Part shown: positions 10,682 through 19,397 of the stretch, piece by piece
How the letters are laid out: the number at the start of each line of letters is the position of its first letter
Position numbering within the stretch: position 1 is the first letter of the stretch
Position numbers and translations under genes: made by a program
The notes under the pieces: model-generated
What the model was told of the DNA's origin: nothing
Database searches by the model: none
What the model saw: only the letters and a program-made list of their open reading frames with translations
Origin: Duganella alba
Lineage (GTDB): Bacteria > Pseudomonadota > Gammaproteobacteria > Burkholderiales > Burkholderiaceae_D
Assembly: GCF_009674495.1 (NCBI RefSeq)
Contig: NZ_WKJN01000007.1
Span: 1 to 64,000, forward strand
Reading direction: 5' to 3'
Length of the DNA stretch: 64,000 nucleotides

Positions 10682-13453
10682 TCACGGCAATTGCAGGCCG
10701 TCGAGATACGGCTTGAGTTCGGGCCGTTTCAGCGCCGTATCCAGCTCGCGCAGCATGCGTTCGTGCTCCTCGATGAAGTAGGGATAGAAGAACTCGCCGA
10801 TGAAGAAGTTGCGCGCCACCGTGCCTTCCAGCGACTGGTCCCAGTTCGGCTGCGAACGCTGGATCTGCACCATGCGCCCCGGCTGGAAGTTGCGGAAGGT
10901 GATGGCCGGTTCCTTGCCGTTGATCATGATGGTGTTCTTCAGCGCCAGCGCCAGCTTGACCCGCGCCAGGTCGCTCTGGTCCTGGATCAGGATGGTGAAG
11001 CGGGTGCCCGACGATGGGTGGTTGAGCTCCCACAGCTTGCGGCGCCAGGCATCGCGGTCCGGGCAGTCGATCATGCTGATCTCGGGCACCGGCTCGGCAA
11101 ACATGTCGGTGGCGTCGTGCTCGGTGCCGGCCAGCGGATGGTAGGTCAACGCCAGCGCCTTGCCCTTGTTGCGCGCGAAGAAACTCAGCGGGTCCTTGCC
11201 ATCGCCCAGGCTGGCCATCAGCCCGCCCAGCGACTGCGGGTGGAAATCATCGCCGCGCAAGCCTTCGAAGAACACCATGCGGTTGATGTCGAGGTTGTCA
11301 CCGCCCTCCTTGTGGCGCATCAGCAGGCGGTCGATCAGCCCGGAGACGAAGATGAACTCGGCCGGCACATGGTCGCCGTCAAACGCCGAGAACGGCAGTT
11401 GCTGCGCCAGGCCCGGCTGCCGCTGGATCACCTGCTTGACCACCTGCTGGTAGCGGGTGAAGCGCGGATTGCCGAGGATGAACTGGGCATCGACGATGTC
11501 CTCGGCCTGGATGCGGAAATGCTCGCGCATCAGCGTGGTGTCGGTCAGGTCGAAGCGGCCGTCGTCCTTCGGATACTGCGACTTGGTCTGGCGCACGTCC
11601 TCGGTCACCACCGACGGCGTCAGCACCACGATCACCTCGCGCTTGTTCTCTTCCTTGCCTTCGTGGCCGAACAGCTTGCCCAGCACCGGCAACTCGCCCA
11701 GGCCCGGCACCTTGTCGCTGCTGCTGCTGGCGTCGCGGCTGACCAGGCCGCCGATAATCAGCGGCATGTTGTCGCGGATGCGCGCATAGGTCTGCACGCG
11801 ACGGGTGGAAATCGTCGGCGCCGAGGCCAGCACCGCGTTGGTGGTGGAATCGAGCACCTTCAGGTCCTGGTTCGGCACCGAGGCCGAGACGCTGGCGTCG
11901 ATCAGCATGCTGACCTCGCTGCCGTCCTGGTTGATGCGTGGCCGCACGTTGAGCAGGATGCCGGTCGGGATGTACTGGAAACTGAACGACACCCGCCCGC
12001 CGCCCGAGCCGTTGCCGGAGTCGATGCTGGTGGCGATCGGAATGTCGGTGCCGATGCGGATGGTGGCCTGGCGGTTGTCGATGGTCATCACGCTGGGGCG
12101 CGACAGCACTTCGGCGCGGTTGGTTTCCACCAGCGCATTGATGCGGTTCAGCACCTCGATCGGATTGACGGCCTGCAGCGAATTCTGGCTGGCCGTCAGC
12201 GCCGAGCCGCCGCGCGGCACCGCCGCCAGCGTGCCCAGCGTCAGGCCATAGGCGCCGCGCTTGCCCGACCACTGCACGCCGAGGTCGCGCAGGGTGTCGC
12301 TGTTAATCTCCAGCACCAGCCCCTCGATGTACACCTGGCGCGCCGGCCGGTCGATGGTGGTTTCCACCAGGTGCTTCAGATGCTGGAACTGCTCCGGCGA
12401 GTCCGGGTGGTACAGCACCAGCAGTTCATGGATGCCGTTGGCCACCGTCTGCGACAGGTCGGAGGCGGCGTTCGGCAGGATGTTGGTCATGCCCAGCTGG
12501 TCGCGCTGCACCTGGGCGTTATTGCCTTCCACGCCGCCGACCAGGCCCAGCTCCTTGCGTTCCGGATTGGGCATGCGGATCACCAGCGGCAGCTTGTCCA
12601 TGCCGATGCTCTTCGGCAGGCTTTTGAGCGACTTGAACTTGGAGGTCGCCTGGTCCTGGGCGCCGTAGCCGCCGCCGGTGAAGCCGACGCTGGTGCTGGC
12701 CCCGGTGCCGGTGGTGGGACTGACGCCGCCGGTCCAGTTGCCGCCGGTGGCGCCGCCCACCGGGCCGTAACCCGGCACTTCGGCCACGTCGGGGCTGCTG
12801 AGTTCATCGGCCAGCGGGGAATTCTCGTCGGTGATGGCGGAGTAGCCCATGGCGCGCAGCGCGAACAGGGCGTCGTCGGCATCGATGTAGCTGAGATGGA
12901 TGATCTGCGAATCCAGCTCGCGCAGGCGCAGGTTGGAGCGGGTCTGGCCGCGCTCCTCCAGCACCTTGCGCAAGCCCTCGTCGAACTGGCCCATGTTGGC
13001 GCCGTCGATCCACAACTGCGGCACGCGGCGCGCCATGTTGACATAGCCGATGCGCAGCGCCGGCACCAGCGGCGCCTGCTCGGTCGCCAGATTGATCAGG
13101 CCCTTGACGGGTTCCGGCACCGGCGGCGCCGACAGCGGGCTGCCGCTGCCGGCCATGCGGTACAGGCTCTGATTGGTTTCGAAATAAGCCACCAGGTCGC
13201 CGATCAGTTCGCGGATCTGCGCTTCCGGGATGCGCGCCAGCGGTATCAGGCGGCCGCTGCTGCCGAGCGCCGGGCCGTGGGCCGACGCGGCCGCTGCGGT
13301 CTCGGGCGGCGCAGCGGCCTGCGGCGTTGTCATATCGACCGGCAGCACGGTCATCGGCGTCTGCGCGTGGGCCGGCAAGGCAACGATCAGAATGCAGCAA
13401 AGCGTCCGGGCCCAGGGGCGCAGACGCTTTTGTAGAGGAAAAGCCATAGTCAT
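10682..13453 (-). CDS. Secretin-domain outer membrane protein
   Basis: A protein of about 923 residues with a signal peptide and a secretin (type II/III, GspD/PilQ) core in its middle. Diagnostic stretches are VLSRPSVMTIDNRQATIRIG, the pore region and MPLIIGGLVSRD followed by VPGLGELPVLGKLFGH and EVIVVLTPSVV. An unusually long C-terminal extension of about 280 residues follows, with no motif I recognise. The ATG at 13453 is used; an in-frame GTG at 13459 and ATG at 13447 are alternatives, and none has a strong ribosome-binding site. It is the last gene of a minus-strand cluster with a lectin-like protein, a Cys-rich protein and a DsbA-like protein, so it may export one of those. No ATPase or pseudopilin genes are nearby. 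Confidence 0.85.
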   Translation of the reverse strand: MTMAFPLQKRLRPWARTLCCILIVALPAHAQTPMTVLPVDMTTPQAAAPPETAAAASAHGPALGSSGRLIPLARIPEAQIRELIGDLVAYFETNQSLYRMAGSGSPLSAPPVPEPVKGLINLATEQAPLVPALRIGYVNMARRVPQLWIDGANMGQFDEGLRKVLEERGQTRSNLRLRELDSQIIHLSYIDADDALFALRAMGYSAITDENSPLADELSSPDVAEVPGYGPVGGATGGNWTGGVSPTTGTGASTSVGFTGGGYGAQDQATSKFKSLKSLPKSIGMDKLPLVIRMPNPERKELGLVGGVEGNNAQVQRDQLGMTNILPNAASDLSQTVANGIHELLVLYHPDSPEQFQHLKHLVETTIDRPARQVYIEGLVLEINSDTLRDLGVQWSGKRGAYGLTLGTLAAVPRGGSALTASQNSLQAVNPIEVLNRINALVETNRAEVLSRPSVMTIDNRQATIRIGTDIPIATSIDSGNGSGGGRVSFSFQYIPTGILLNVRPRINQDGSEVSMLIDASVSASVPNQDLKVLDSTTNAVLASAPTISTRRVQTYARIRDNMPLIIGGLVSRDASSSSDKVPGLGELPVLGKLFGHEGKEENKREVIVVLTPSVVTEDVRQTKSQYPKDDGRFDLTDTTLMREHFRIQAEDIVDAQFILGNPRFTRYQQVVKQVIQRQPGLAQQLPFSAFDGDHVPAEFIFVSGLIDRLLMRHKEGGDNLDINRMVFFEGLRGDDFHPQSLGGLMASLGDGKDPLSFFARNKGKALALTYHPLAGTEHDATDMFAEPVPEISMIDCPDRDAWRRKLWELNHPSSGTRFTILIQDQSDLARVKLALALKNTIMINGKEPAITFRNFQPGRMVQIQRSQPNWDQSLEGTVARNFFIGEFFYPYFIEEHERMLRELDTALKRPELKPYLDGLQLP

Positions 13454-13505
13454 GTTCACATCGCGGTAAAAATCCAGCCGGCATGTGCCGGCTGGCGGTG
13501 CAGCT

Positions 13506-15167
13506 TTAGTTACAACCGAGGATCACCTTGATCGGATTGAGGATCTTCGACCAGATGCTCTTCGACGGACGGGTCGAGATGAAATCCCAGACATAGCCAC
13601 GGTCGTTGAACATCGAGGTACCGGCGCGGTACACCAGGTTGTGGTCGCTTTGCAGATGGACGTAGTAGTCGCCTGGTGGCTGCTCCGGTCCCGAGCAGCC
13701 GACAAAGCCCTTGTTATTGCTTGGATTGGTGCCCTTGTAGGTGCACAGGCGACCATCTTTTTGCATGGTCACAAAATAGCTTTCCGGGATGCCCGGCTGG
13801 TTGAAGCCGGTATGCACGTCGGCATAGTTGCCGTTGGTTGGCGGATTCGATCCCGGTTTACGATGGTAGACCGCGAAGTCGGCGTTGGCCTGCATCACCG
13901 CGATGAACCCGCCGCTGCGCGAAATCAGGTACTCGCCGACACCCAGCCAGTCGCCGGCGCGCATGGTTTCCTTGCCGTTGGCCGACTGCGGCGCCTGGCT
14001 GTTGGAAATATTGTTCGGCTTGTAGCCGGCCGCCGCGCCTTTGAGCAGATAGTGCTCGGTGATGTGCACCACATTCATCAGCAGGCCGCCGTTGCAGTTG
14101 CTGCTGCCGCGTGGAATGCTCATGTCCGGATCGGAGCACACTTCCGGATTCTTGGTGTAGTAGTAGCTGACGTCGAAGTAGGCCAGCGCCGGGCTGGCGA
14201 ACAAGCCTTTGTCCGCCATGCCGGTGACGAACGGATCGGCATTGAACTGCCCCGGCGATGCCACATAGTGGTGAATATATCCGGCGTTGTCGTCGCCATA
14301 CAGCTCGGCCAGGTAGGGGTAGCGCATCTTCAACGCGGCAATGCTGATTTCCGGTGCCGGGTCGCGGCCTTCGCGCGCGCCGAACTTGACATAGTGGTCC
14401 CAGGCCGCGGCGGCGTTGCTACCGAACGCTTCCTGCAGATCCGGATATTTCAGCACATAAAAGTCCGGCTTGAAAAACTTCTGGATCTCGGCCAGCGGTG
14501 CTTCTTTCTTGATCATGAAGTCGACGCCTTCGACACCCGGGAATAGCAGCGCCTTGCCCTCGGTCTGGCGCAGGTTCAGCGTCTGGCCCTTGTAGCGCAC
14601 CGCCACCGCAACGCGCTTGAGTTTGTTGGCTGCCGGATCGCCGCCGAAGAACTCGTTCATATTGGACGGCACGTAGACATTGCCGCTGACCATGCCCTTG
14701 CGGACCTTGTCCAGCGCCACGGTGCCGTTGCCGGTGCTGCCGCCTTCCACGCCATACCAGGCGCCCAGCACCTCCACCGGCGAGTCGACCGGCGCCAGCA
14801 GATAGGTCTGGCCGGCGACACCAGGGAAGATCAGGTTCTTGCCCTCCTCCTGGCGCAGGTTGTAGGTGCGGCCCTGATACAGCACCTGTACCGCCAGCAC
14901 CTTCTTGACGCCGAAGTACGGGTCGCCGCCGAACAGCACGTTCATATTCGACGGCACCTGCAGGATGCCGTTGCTGATGCTGCCGCGCAGCCGGTCGATG
15001 ATCGGCACGTTGTTGACCATGGCGGTGTTCCTGGTCTCGGTGCCGTACCAGGCGGCCATCACCTGCAGCGGCGGCGACTGCGCCAGCGCGGCACGGCCGC
15101 CCAGCATCAGTACCAGCAGCGCCAGAAGACGGAACAGGGAATAACGGTTGTAGATGCTGTTGATCAT
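13506..15167 (-). CDS. Secreted protein with paired N-terminal repeats and a C-terminal B-lectin domain
   Basis: A 553-residue exported protein with a signal peptide ending around ALAQ. Two tandem repeats follow, each with AxWYGxE, VPSNMN.FFGGDP and LRQ.EGK.L.FPGV (about 33-125 and 127-210). A region with YVLKYPDLQEAFGSN and HYVKFGAREGRDP resembles short tandem units seen in secreted repeat proteins. The C-terminal 130 residues look like a bulb-type mannose-binding lectin: LQSDHNLVYRAG matches QxDxNxVY exactly, with two looser copies (MQANADFAVYH, MQKDGRLCTYK). Its start overlaps the stop of the Cys-rich gene in ATGA. A surface or secreted carbohydrate-binding role is likely; the secretin gene is 52 bases downstream. 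Confidence 0.75.
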   Translation of the reverse strand: MINSIYNRYSLFRLLALLVLMLGGRAALAQSPPLQVMAAWYGTETRNTAMVNNVPIIDRLRGSISNGILQVPSNMNVLFGGDPYFGVKKVLAVQVLYQGRTYNLRQEEGKNLIFPGVAGQTYLLAPVDSPVEVLGAWYGVEGGSTGNGTVALDKVRKGMVSGNVYVPSNMNEFFGGDPAANKLKRVAVAVRYKGQTLNLRQTEGKALLFPGVEGVDFMIKKEAPLAEIQKFFKPDFYVLKYPDLQEAFGSNAAAAWDHYVKFGAREGRDPAPEISIAALKMRYPYLAELYGDDNAGYIHHYVASPGQFNADPFVTGMADKGLFASPALAYFDVSYYYTKNPEVCSDPDMSIPRGSSNCNGGLLMNVVHITEHYLLKGAAAGYKPNNISNSQAPQSANGKETMRAGDWLGVGEYLISRSGGFIAVMQANADFAVYHRKPGSNPPTNGNYADVHTGFNQPGIPESYFVTMQKDGRLCTYKGTNPSNNKGFVGCSGPEQPPGDYYVHLQSDHNLVYRAGTSMFNDRGYVWDFISTRPSKSIWSKILNPIKVILGCN

Positions 15168-16138
15168 GGCGTCACCTTGTCGCAGGTCGGGTATGTGAAG
15201 TTGGAAGCCATCGTCGCCAGGCCGGTCGGATCGACCAGGCCGGCAATGCGCATCGATGCCTGGGCGATTTCTTCCGGCGTTACCGCATCAGCCAGCTGTG
15301 CACTGGCGGAGGCGTAGGTGGCGGCTCCCATCGTGGCCTGCATTTGCGCCTTGTACTGCTCCATCAGTTTCTTCAGGTCGGCGACGGCCTTGGCCAGCGC
15401 GCCCGAGTTCTCCGCCGGCTTGGTGGCGGCGGATACGCCCAGCGTCGACACCAGTTTGGCAATGTCCTTGGCGGCCGACACCACGCCCCAGACCTGGTTG
15501 CCGATCACGGCGGCGCACTTGCCGACGCCGCCGTTGCCCGTGCCTGGCGCGCAACCGGCGCCGCAATCGGTCCAGCCGGCCGGACAGGTGCCCCAGCATA
15601 CCGGGCCGATGCCTGAGAAGTTGGGCTTGCAGCGCGGGTAGCACAGGCCGCTGCTGTTTTCCTTGTCGCTGTCGCACACCGATGGCGCCAGGCCGATGCC
15701 ACGGTCATAGGTGTCGCGGATCAGGTCCAGGTAGGTGCCATTCCAGCCGGACGGTTTGCTGACCGGCGTCAGGCCGCAGATCAGGCCGGCGTTGGTGTAA
15801 CCGCTCGGGCAGCTGGTCGAGGCAGCGCAGACATTCACCGAGGCCGGCACCAGCAGCGCCTTGTCGATGTGGCAGAACAGACCGGTGTTGACATAGCCCG
15901 GCGGGCAGGTGCGCAGGCACATGGTGACCGCGCCCTGGTAGCCCTCTTTGCACGGCGTGTAGCACATGCCGACTTCCTTGGCACGGTCGGAGTTGCAGCT
16001 AGGCGGGATGGTGCCGACGCCGCGACCATAGCTGGCCTTCCAGCAAAAGTCCGGCCCGGCGAGGGCCGTCAGCGGCAAGATGACCATCATCATTGCCAGC
16101 AACGGCGCGAGCGCCGTCAGCATAAATCGTTTGAACAT
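15164..16138 (-). CDS. Cysteine-rich secreted repeat protein
   Basis: A 324-residue protein with a signal peptide (about 1-27). It has two copies of a cysteine-rich unit. The first (about 30-80) runs YGRGVGTIPPSC, GMCYTPCKEGYQG, CLRTCPPGYV. The second (about 145-195) runs YDRGIGLAPSVC, GLCYPRCKPNFSG, CWGTCPAGWTDCG. The spacing of cysteines, with about twenty in the first 210 residues, implies many disulfides. The C-terminal third is Ala/Lys/Gln-rich, lacks cysteine except one near the end, and looks helical. It lies directly after a DsbA-like gene, which suggests a dedicated disulfide-forming partner (inference). I do not recognise a named family; related GCC2/GCC3-like Cys repeats occur in secreted proteins. 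Confidence 0.7.
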   Translation of the reverse strand: MFKRFMLTALAPLLAMMMVILPLTALAGPDFCWKASYGRGVGTIPPSCNSDRAKEVGMCYTPCKEGYQGAVTMCLRTCPPGYVNTGLFCHIDKALLVPASVNVCAASTSCPSGYTNAGLICGLTPVSKPSGWNGTYLDLIRDTYDRGIGLAPSVCDSDKENSSGLCYPRCKPNFSGIGPVCWGTCPAGWTDCGAGCAPGTGNGGVGKCAAVIGNQVWGVVSAAKDIAKLVSTLGVSAATKPAENSGALAKAVADLKKLMEQYKAQMQATMGAATYASASAQLADAVTPEEIAQASMRIAGLVDPTGLATMASNFTYPTCDKVTP

Positions 16139-16195
16139 GGCGGTTCCGATTGAAAGTGTTGTTGTAGGAAACTGCGGAGAGACTGCTTGGACTGC

Positions 16196-16975
16196 TTACT
16201 GAGACAGCGAGGCTTGATGCTGCTGTTCCTTGCGTACCTTGGCCACCATCTGGCGCAGACCTTCGAGGTCCAGCGCGCCCGGCGCCACGGTGTTGCCGAC
16301 GACGAAGCCCGGCGTGCCGTTGATGCCCAACGGCGAACTCATGGCCACGTTCTTCTCCAGCTCGGCATTGATCTGTGCGTCGTTCATGTCGGCGCGCAGG
16401 CGCTCGACGTCCAGCCCGTGCTGGGCGGCCAGCGCCATGATGGCCGGCTCGGCCAGCGAATCGGCGGCGAACAGCGCGTCATGGAAGTCCTGGTATTTGC
16501 CCTGGCGGTTGGCGGCCAGCGCGGCGCGCGCGGCGACGATCGAATCCGGTCCCAGGATCGGTAACTGCTTGTAGATCAGGCGAACCTTGGGATCGCTGGC
16601 CAGCAGTTCCTTGATGGCCGGCGCCACGCGCTTGCAGTAGCCGCAGTGGTAATCGAAGAATTCCACCACCGTGACATCGCCGGCCGGATTGCCACCCACC
16701 GGCGAAGACGATACCGACAGTAAATCGCTGCTCATCATTTCGACGGCGGCGGACGCCTGCTTCTGCGCCTGCTCCAGATCCTGGCGTTGCAGCAGCATGC
16801 TGGCTTCGCGCAGGATGCCGGGATTTTTCAGCAGGTAGTCGTGGACGATGGCTTCCACCTGGTCCGGCGTCAAGGCGGGTGCCTTGGCTGGCTTGGCGGG
16901 TGCGGCGGCGTGAGCGGTCAGGCTGAATGCGGACGCAATCAGGCCGCTGCAAAGTGCGCGCTGGATGAAATTCAT
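16196..16975 (-). CDS. DsbA-family periplasmic thiol:disulfide oxidoreductase
   Basis: A 259-residue exported protein with a signal peptide ending near AHAAA. An N-terminal helical extension (LTPDQVEAIVHDYLLKNPGI) of the Com1/ScsC type precedes a thioredoxin fold with the active site FFDYHCGYCKRVAP and the cis-proline region NGTPGFVVG. Such proteins oxidise or isomerise disulfides of exported proteins. It is the first gene of the cluster with the Cys-rich, lectin-like and secretin proteins; the gap to the Cys-rich gene is 57 bases. A role in folding that Cys-rich protein is inferred from position. A 150-base upstream region separates it from the catalase-family gene. Confidence 0.88.
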   Translation of the reverse strand: MNFIQRALCSGLIASAFSLTAHAAAPAKPAKAPALTPDQVEAIVHDYLLKNPGILREASMLLQRQDLEQAQKQASAAVEMMSSDLLSVSSSPVGGNPAGDVTVVEFFDYHCGYCKRVAPAIKELLASDPKVRLIYKQLPILGPDSIVAARAALAANRQGKYQDFHDALFAADSLAEPAIMALAAQHGLDVERLRADMNDAQINAELEKNVAMSSPLGINGTPGFVVGNTVAPGALDLEGLRQMVAKVRKEQQHQASLSQ

Positions 16976-17125
16976 GGTGTCGCTTCCTGGAGGGAGAAAG
17001 CGCGAATGATATTTGCGGAATGGAAATGTGTATGTAGCACAAACGTGCTACACCACTATGCGGCGCTGCGCATTTGTGGCGCGGCACCAACGCCGGCAGG
17101 CAGCGTTGGTGTTACATCTCGGTGT

Positions 17126-18235
17126 TCAGTGCTCGCGCCAGTTGTCGAGATTGTGCGGCTCGGCCAGCGGCGCGCCGTTGCGCTCGGCGCGGAAACGGGC
17201 CGAGGCGGCATACACCGCACGGCGCACGCGCATGATGGAGCCGATCGGCCGGAACGCGGCGATGCAGTGCCACGGATTGAACTGCATGCCGTCGTCCACC
17301 AGCACCGACAGGCCGTGCGTCCAGCCAGCCTGCGGTTCGGCCTTGATGCGCGCCACCGCCACCCACGGCGCCGTCCACTCCACCGTGGAATCTTCGATCG
17401 GCATCTCGGCCAGGTCGGTGCACAGCTGCACGCGCAGTTCCCACTCGGCGCTGTGTTCGGTCATGAAGTCGACCACCGCGCCGCGCAGGCCGTTGGGCTT
17501 GTGGTCCAGGTCGACCGGCTTGTCCTTCAGCGCCTGCAGTTCCGGCGACACCGGCGCCAGCGACAGCTTGGCCATGTAGCGGCCGTAAAGGATGGGCGCG
17601 GCGGAGAAGAAAGTCTCGCCGAGAAGATGCGTTTCCGGATGGCCGCCCAGGCCCTTGATGGCGGCGCTCTCGCCGCCCACCGCTTCCACCACTTTTTCCA
17701 CGCCGCGCAGCGCGGCCGACAGCGCCTTCTTCAGGCCCGGCGCCTTGTCGGTGGTGGACGCCAGCAGCTTGACGCTGCCGAGGAACTGCTTGGCGCTCGG
17801 CGCCTGGAAGGTCGGCCCGTTGACCATGACGAAATCCTGGGTGGTGTCGCCGACGCCATCCGGCAACCGTTCGCCCGGCACGCCGATGACCTTGACCGCC
17901 ATGCCGCGCGGCGTCGACACCTTGTCGTCGAGCAGATCACCCGGCGTGGTCGACAGCCGCATCACCACCGGCCAGGCGCCGCCGGGATGGCCGAACAGGC
18001 CCTGGGCATAATCCGGCGGCACATTGTCCAGAACGCGCAGCTCGCCGCGCAGCAGGCCGTGGCTCTTGGCGTGCACGCCGCGCGGCGCGTGGCCGGTGTC
18101 CTTATCGACGGTGTCGGCGATGCCGTGCATGGCATCGGTCAGGCCGGCGATGGTGTCGGCCTCGCCCTCCTCCGGCACTTCATAGGACGGGTCGTAGGGC
18201 AGCGGCTGCACTAAATGTCTGGTAGGGAAGTCCAT
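17126..18235 (-). CDS. Catalase-family haem protein
   Basis: A protein of about 369 residues related to small catalase-like proteins. Visible family features are ARGVHAKSHGLLRGEL near the start and VVMRLSTTPGDLLDD with STPRGMAVKVIGVPGE (the RxST and RGxAxK region of catalases). FVMVNGPTF follows, and RRAVYAASARFRAERNG near the end covers the area of the proximal tyrosine. It is shorter than classical monofunctional catalases (about 480) and lacks their C-terminal arm, so peroxidase or specialised activity is possible. The start at 18235 has GAGGG upstream and the expected N-terminus; longer in-frame reading to 18304 has no ribosome-binding site. It appears monocistronic. Confidence 0.85.
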   Translation of the reverse strand: MDFPTRHLVQPLPYDPSYEVPEEGEADTIAGLTDAMHGIADTVDKDTGHAPRGVHAKSHGLLRGELRVLDNVPPDYAQGLFGHPGGAWPVVMRLSTTPGDLLDDKVSTPRGMAVKVIGVPGERLPDGVGDTTQDFVMVNGPTFQAPSAKQFLGSVKLLASTTDKAPGLKKALSAALRGVEKVVEAVGGESAAIKGLGGHPETHLLGETFFSAAPILYGRYMAKLSLAPVSPELQALKDKPVDLDHKPNGLRGAVVDFMTEHSAEWELRVQLCTDLAEMPIEDSTVEWTAPWVAVARIKAEPQAGWTHGLSVLVDDGMQFNPWHCIAAFRPIGSIMRVRRAVYAASARFRAERNGAPLAEPHNLDNWREH

Positions 18236-18316
18236 GATGACCCTCGGCGGTTGGCTCCCGCCATCATGGCTGCCGGCGCGCCGCGCGTCTGTGGCGTGTC
18301 GCACCTAGCAATGAAA

Positions 18317-19396
18317 TCACACGCGCTGCACCATCCACACGATGGCCATCACCGCCGACATCAGCGCGGCAGCCTGCCGCACCAGGTGATACGATGGGCG
18401 GCGCGCCAGCAGTATCAGCAGCGGCGCAGCAACCAGGATGACCGCCATCTGCATCGCTTCGATGCCGAGGTTGAAAGCGAGGATACCCGTCACCAGCCGC
18501 GCACCGTTCAATTGCAGCTCGCGGATGGCCGATGCGAACGCCAGACCATGCACCAGCCCAAAGCCGAAGGCGATCCAGCCCTCACGGCGCGGGAAGACCG
18601 GCCGCCACGCATGCAGCGCCGAAAACAGGATCGACAAGGCGATCGCAAATTCCACAGGCTGCTCCGGCAGCCGTACCGTGCCCAACGCACCCAGCATCAG
18701 CGTGACCGAGTGGCCCAGCGTGAACGCCGTCACCACCTTCAGCAAATAAACCAGCAGATGGCGCGTGCCGCCGAAGCCGGCCCACCTGCCATCCTTGACC
18801 AGCAGCGCGGCCGGCAGCAAAAGCGTCAGCAGGAACAGCAGGTGATCGGTGCCTTCGGCGATATGTTCGACGCCAAGCCGGAACAGGTCGGCACAGCCGC
18901 TCCACCAACGCGGATCGGCGCCCTGCACTGGCAGGCTGCGCTGCCCGTAGTGCAGGGTGCCCAGCACGCGCGATGGTGCATCCGGCGCGCTGCGCAGCGC
19001 CACCACGGTGAGATGGCTTTGCACCTGGTGCGAAATGGCGTCGTCGGCGAAGGTGAAGCGGTCCAGCGGCGCGCCTGCCGGCGGACGCAGCGTCATCGCC
19101 GCCACCACGTCCGCCGGCTGCCGCGACAGCAGCCAGTGTACCTGCTCGACCTTGACCACCCATGCCCTTCCGTCCGGTGCGACCGGGCGAATGTGGGCGG
19201 CCAGGTAAGCCGCCATCTGCGCCTCGGTCGCGTGCGCGGCGCCGGGCAGCGCCAGCGCCAGTTCATCGAGCGGCAGCACCAGTTCCGCGCGGATGCTGTC
19301 CTGCCGGCTCTCCAGCAGCACCTCCGACTGCGGCGAAGGATGCGCCCACGCCGCCATCGCCCACATCAGCGCGCAGGCGGCGATCAGGCGGCTCAT
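18317..19396 (-). CDS. HupE/UreJ-family membrane protein
   Basis: A protein of about 359 residues with a signal peptide (MSRLIAACALMWAMAAWA) and a periplasmic region of about 150 residues. A C-terminal membrane domain of six or seven helices has the HupE/UreJ_2 motifs GVEHIAEGTDHLLFLL, TAFTLGHSVTLML and FGLVHGLAFA, rich in conserved histidines. Family members are associated with nickel or other metal uptake, but the two-domain form next to DUF3500 proteins is functionally undefined. The ATG at 19396 overlaps the region just after the stop of the upstream lipoprotein gene (19398), so the two are translationally coupled. An in-frame ATG at 19414 inside that gene is less likely. Confidence 0.82.
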   Translation of the reverse strand: MSRLIAACALMWAMAAWAHPSPQSEVLLESRQDSIRAELVLPLDELALALPGAAHATEAQMAAYLAAHIRPVAPDGRAWVVKVEQVHWLLSRQPADVVAAMTLRPPAGAPLDRFTFADDAISHQVQSHLTVVALRSAPDAPSRVLGTLHYGQRSLPVQGADPRWWSGCADLFRLGVEHIAEGTDHLLFLLTLLLPAALLVKDGRWAGFGGTRHLLVYLLKVVTAFTLGHSVTLMLGALGTVRLPEQPVEFAIALSILFSALHAWRPVFPRREGWIAFGFGLVHGLAFASAIRELQLNGARLVTGILAFNLGIEAMQMAVILVAAPLLILLARRPSYHLVRQAAALMSAVMAIVWMVQRV

Positions 19397-19397
19397 C

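Noticed and set aside
10691-13435. 914-codon plus-strand frame
   Set aside because: Antisense of the secretin gene; no recognisable domain.
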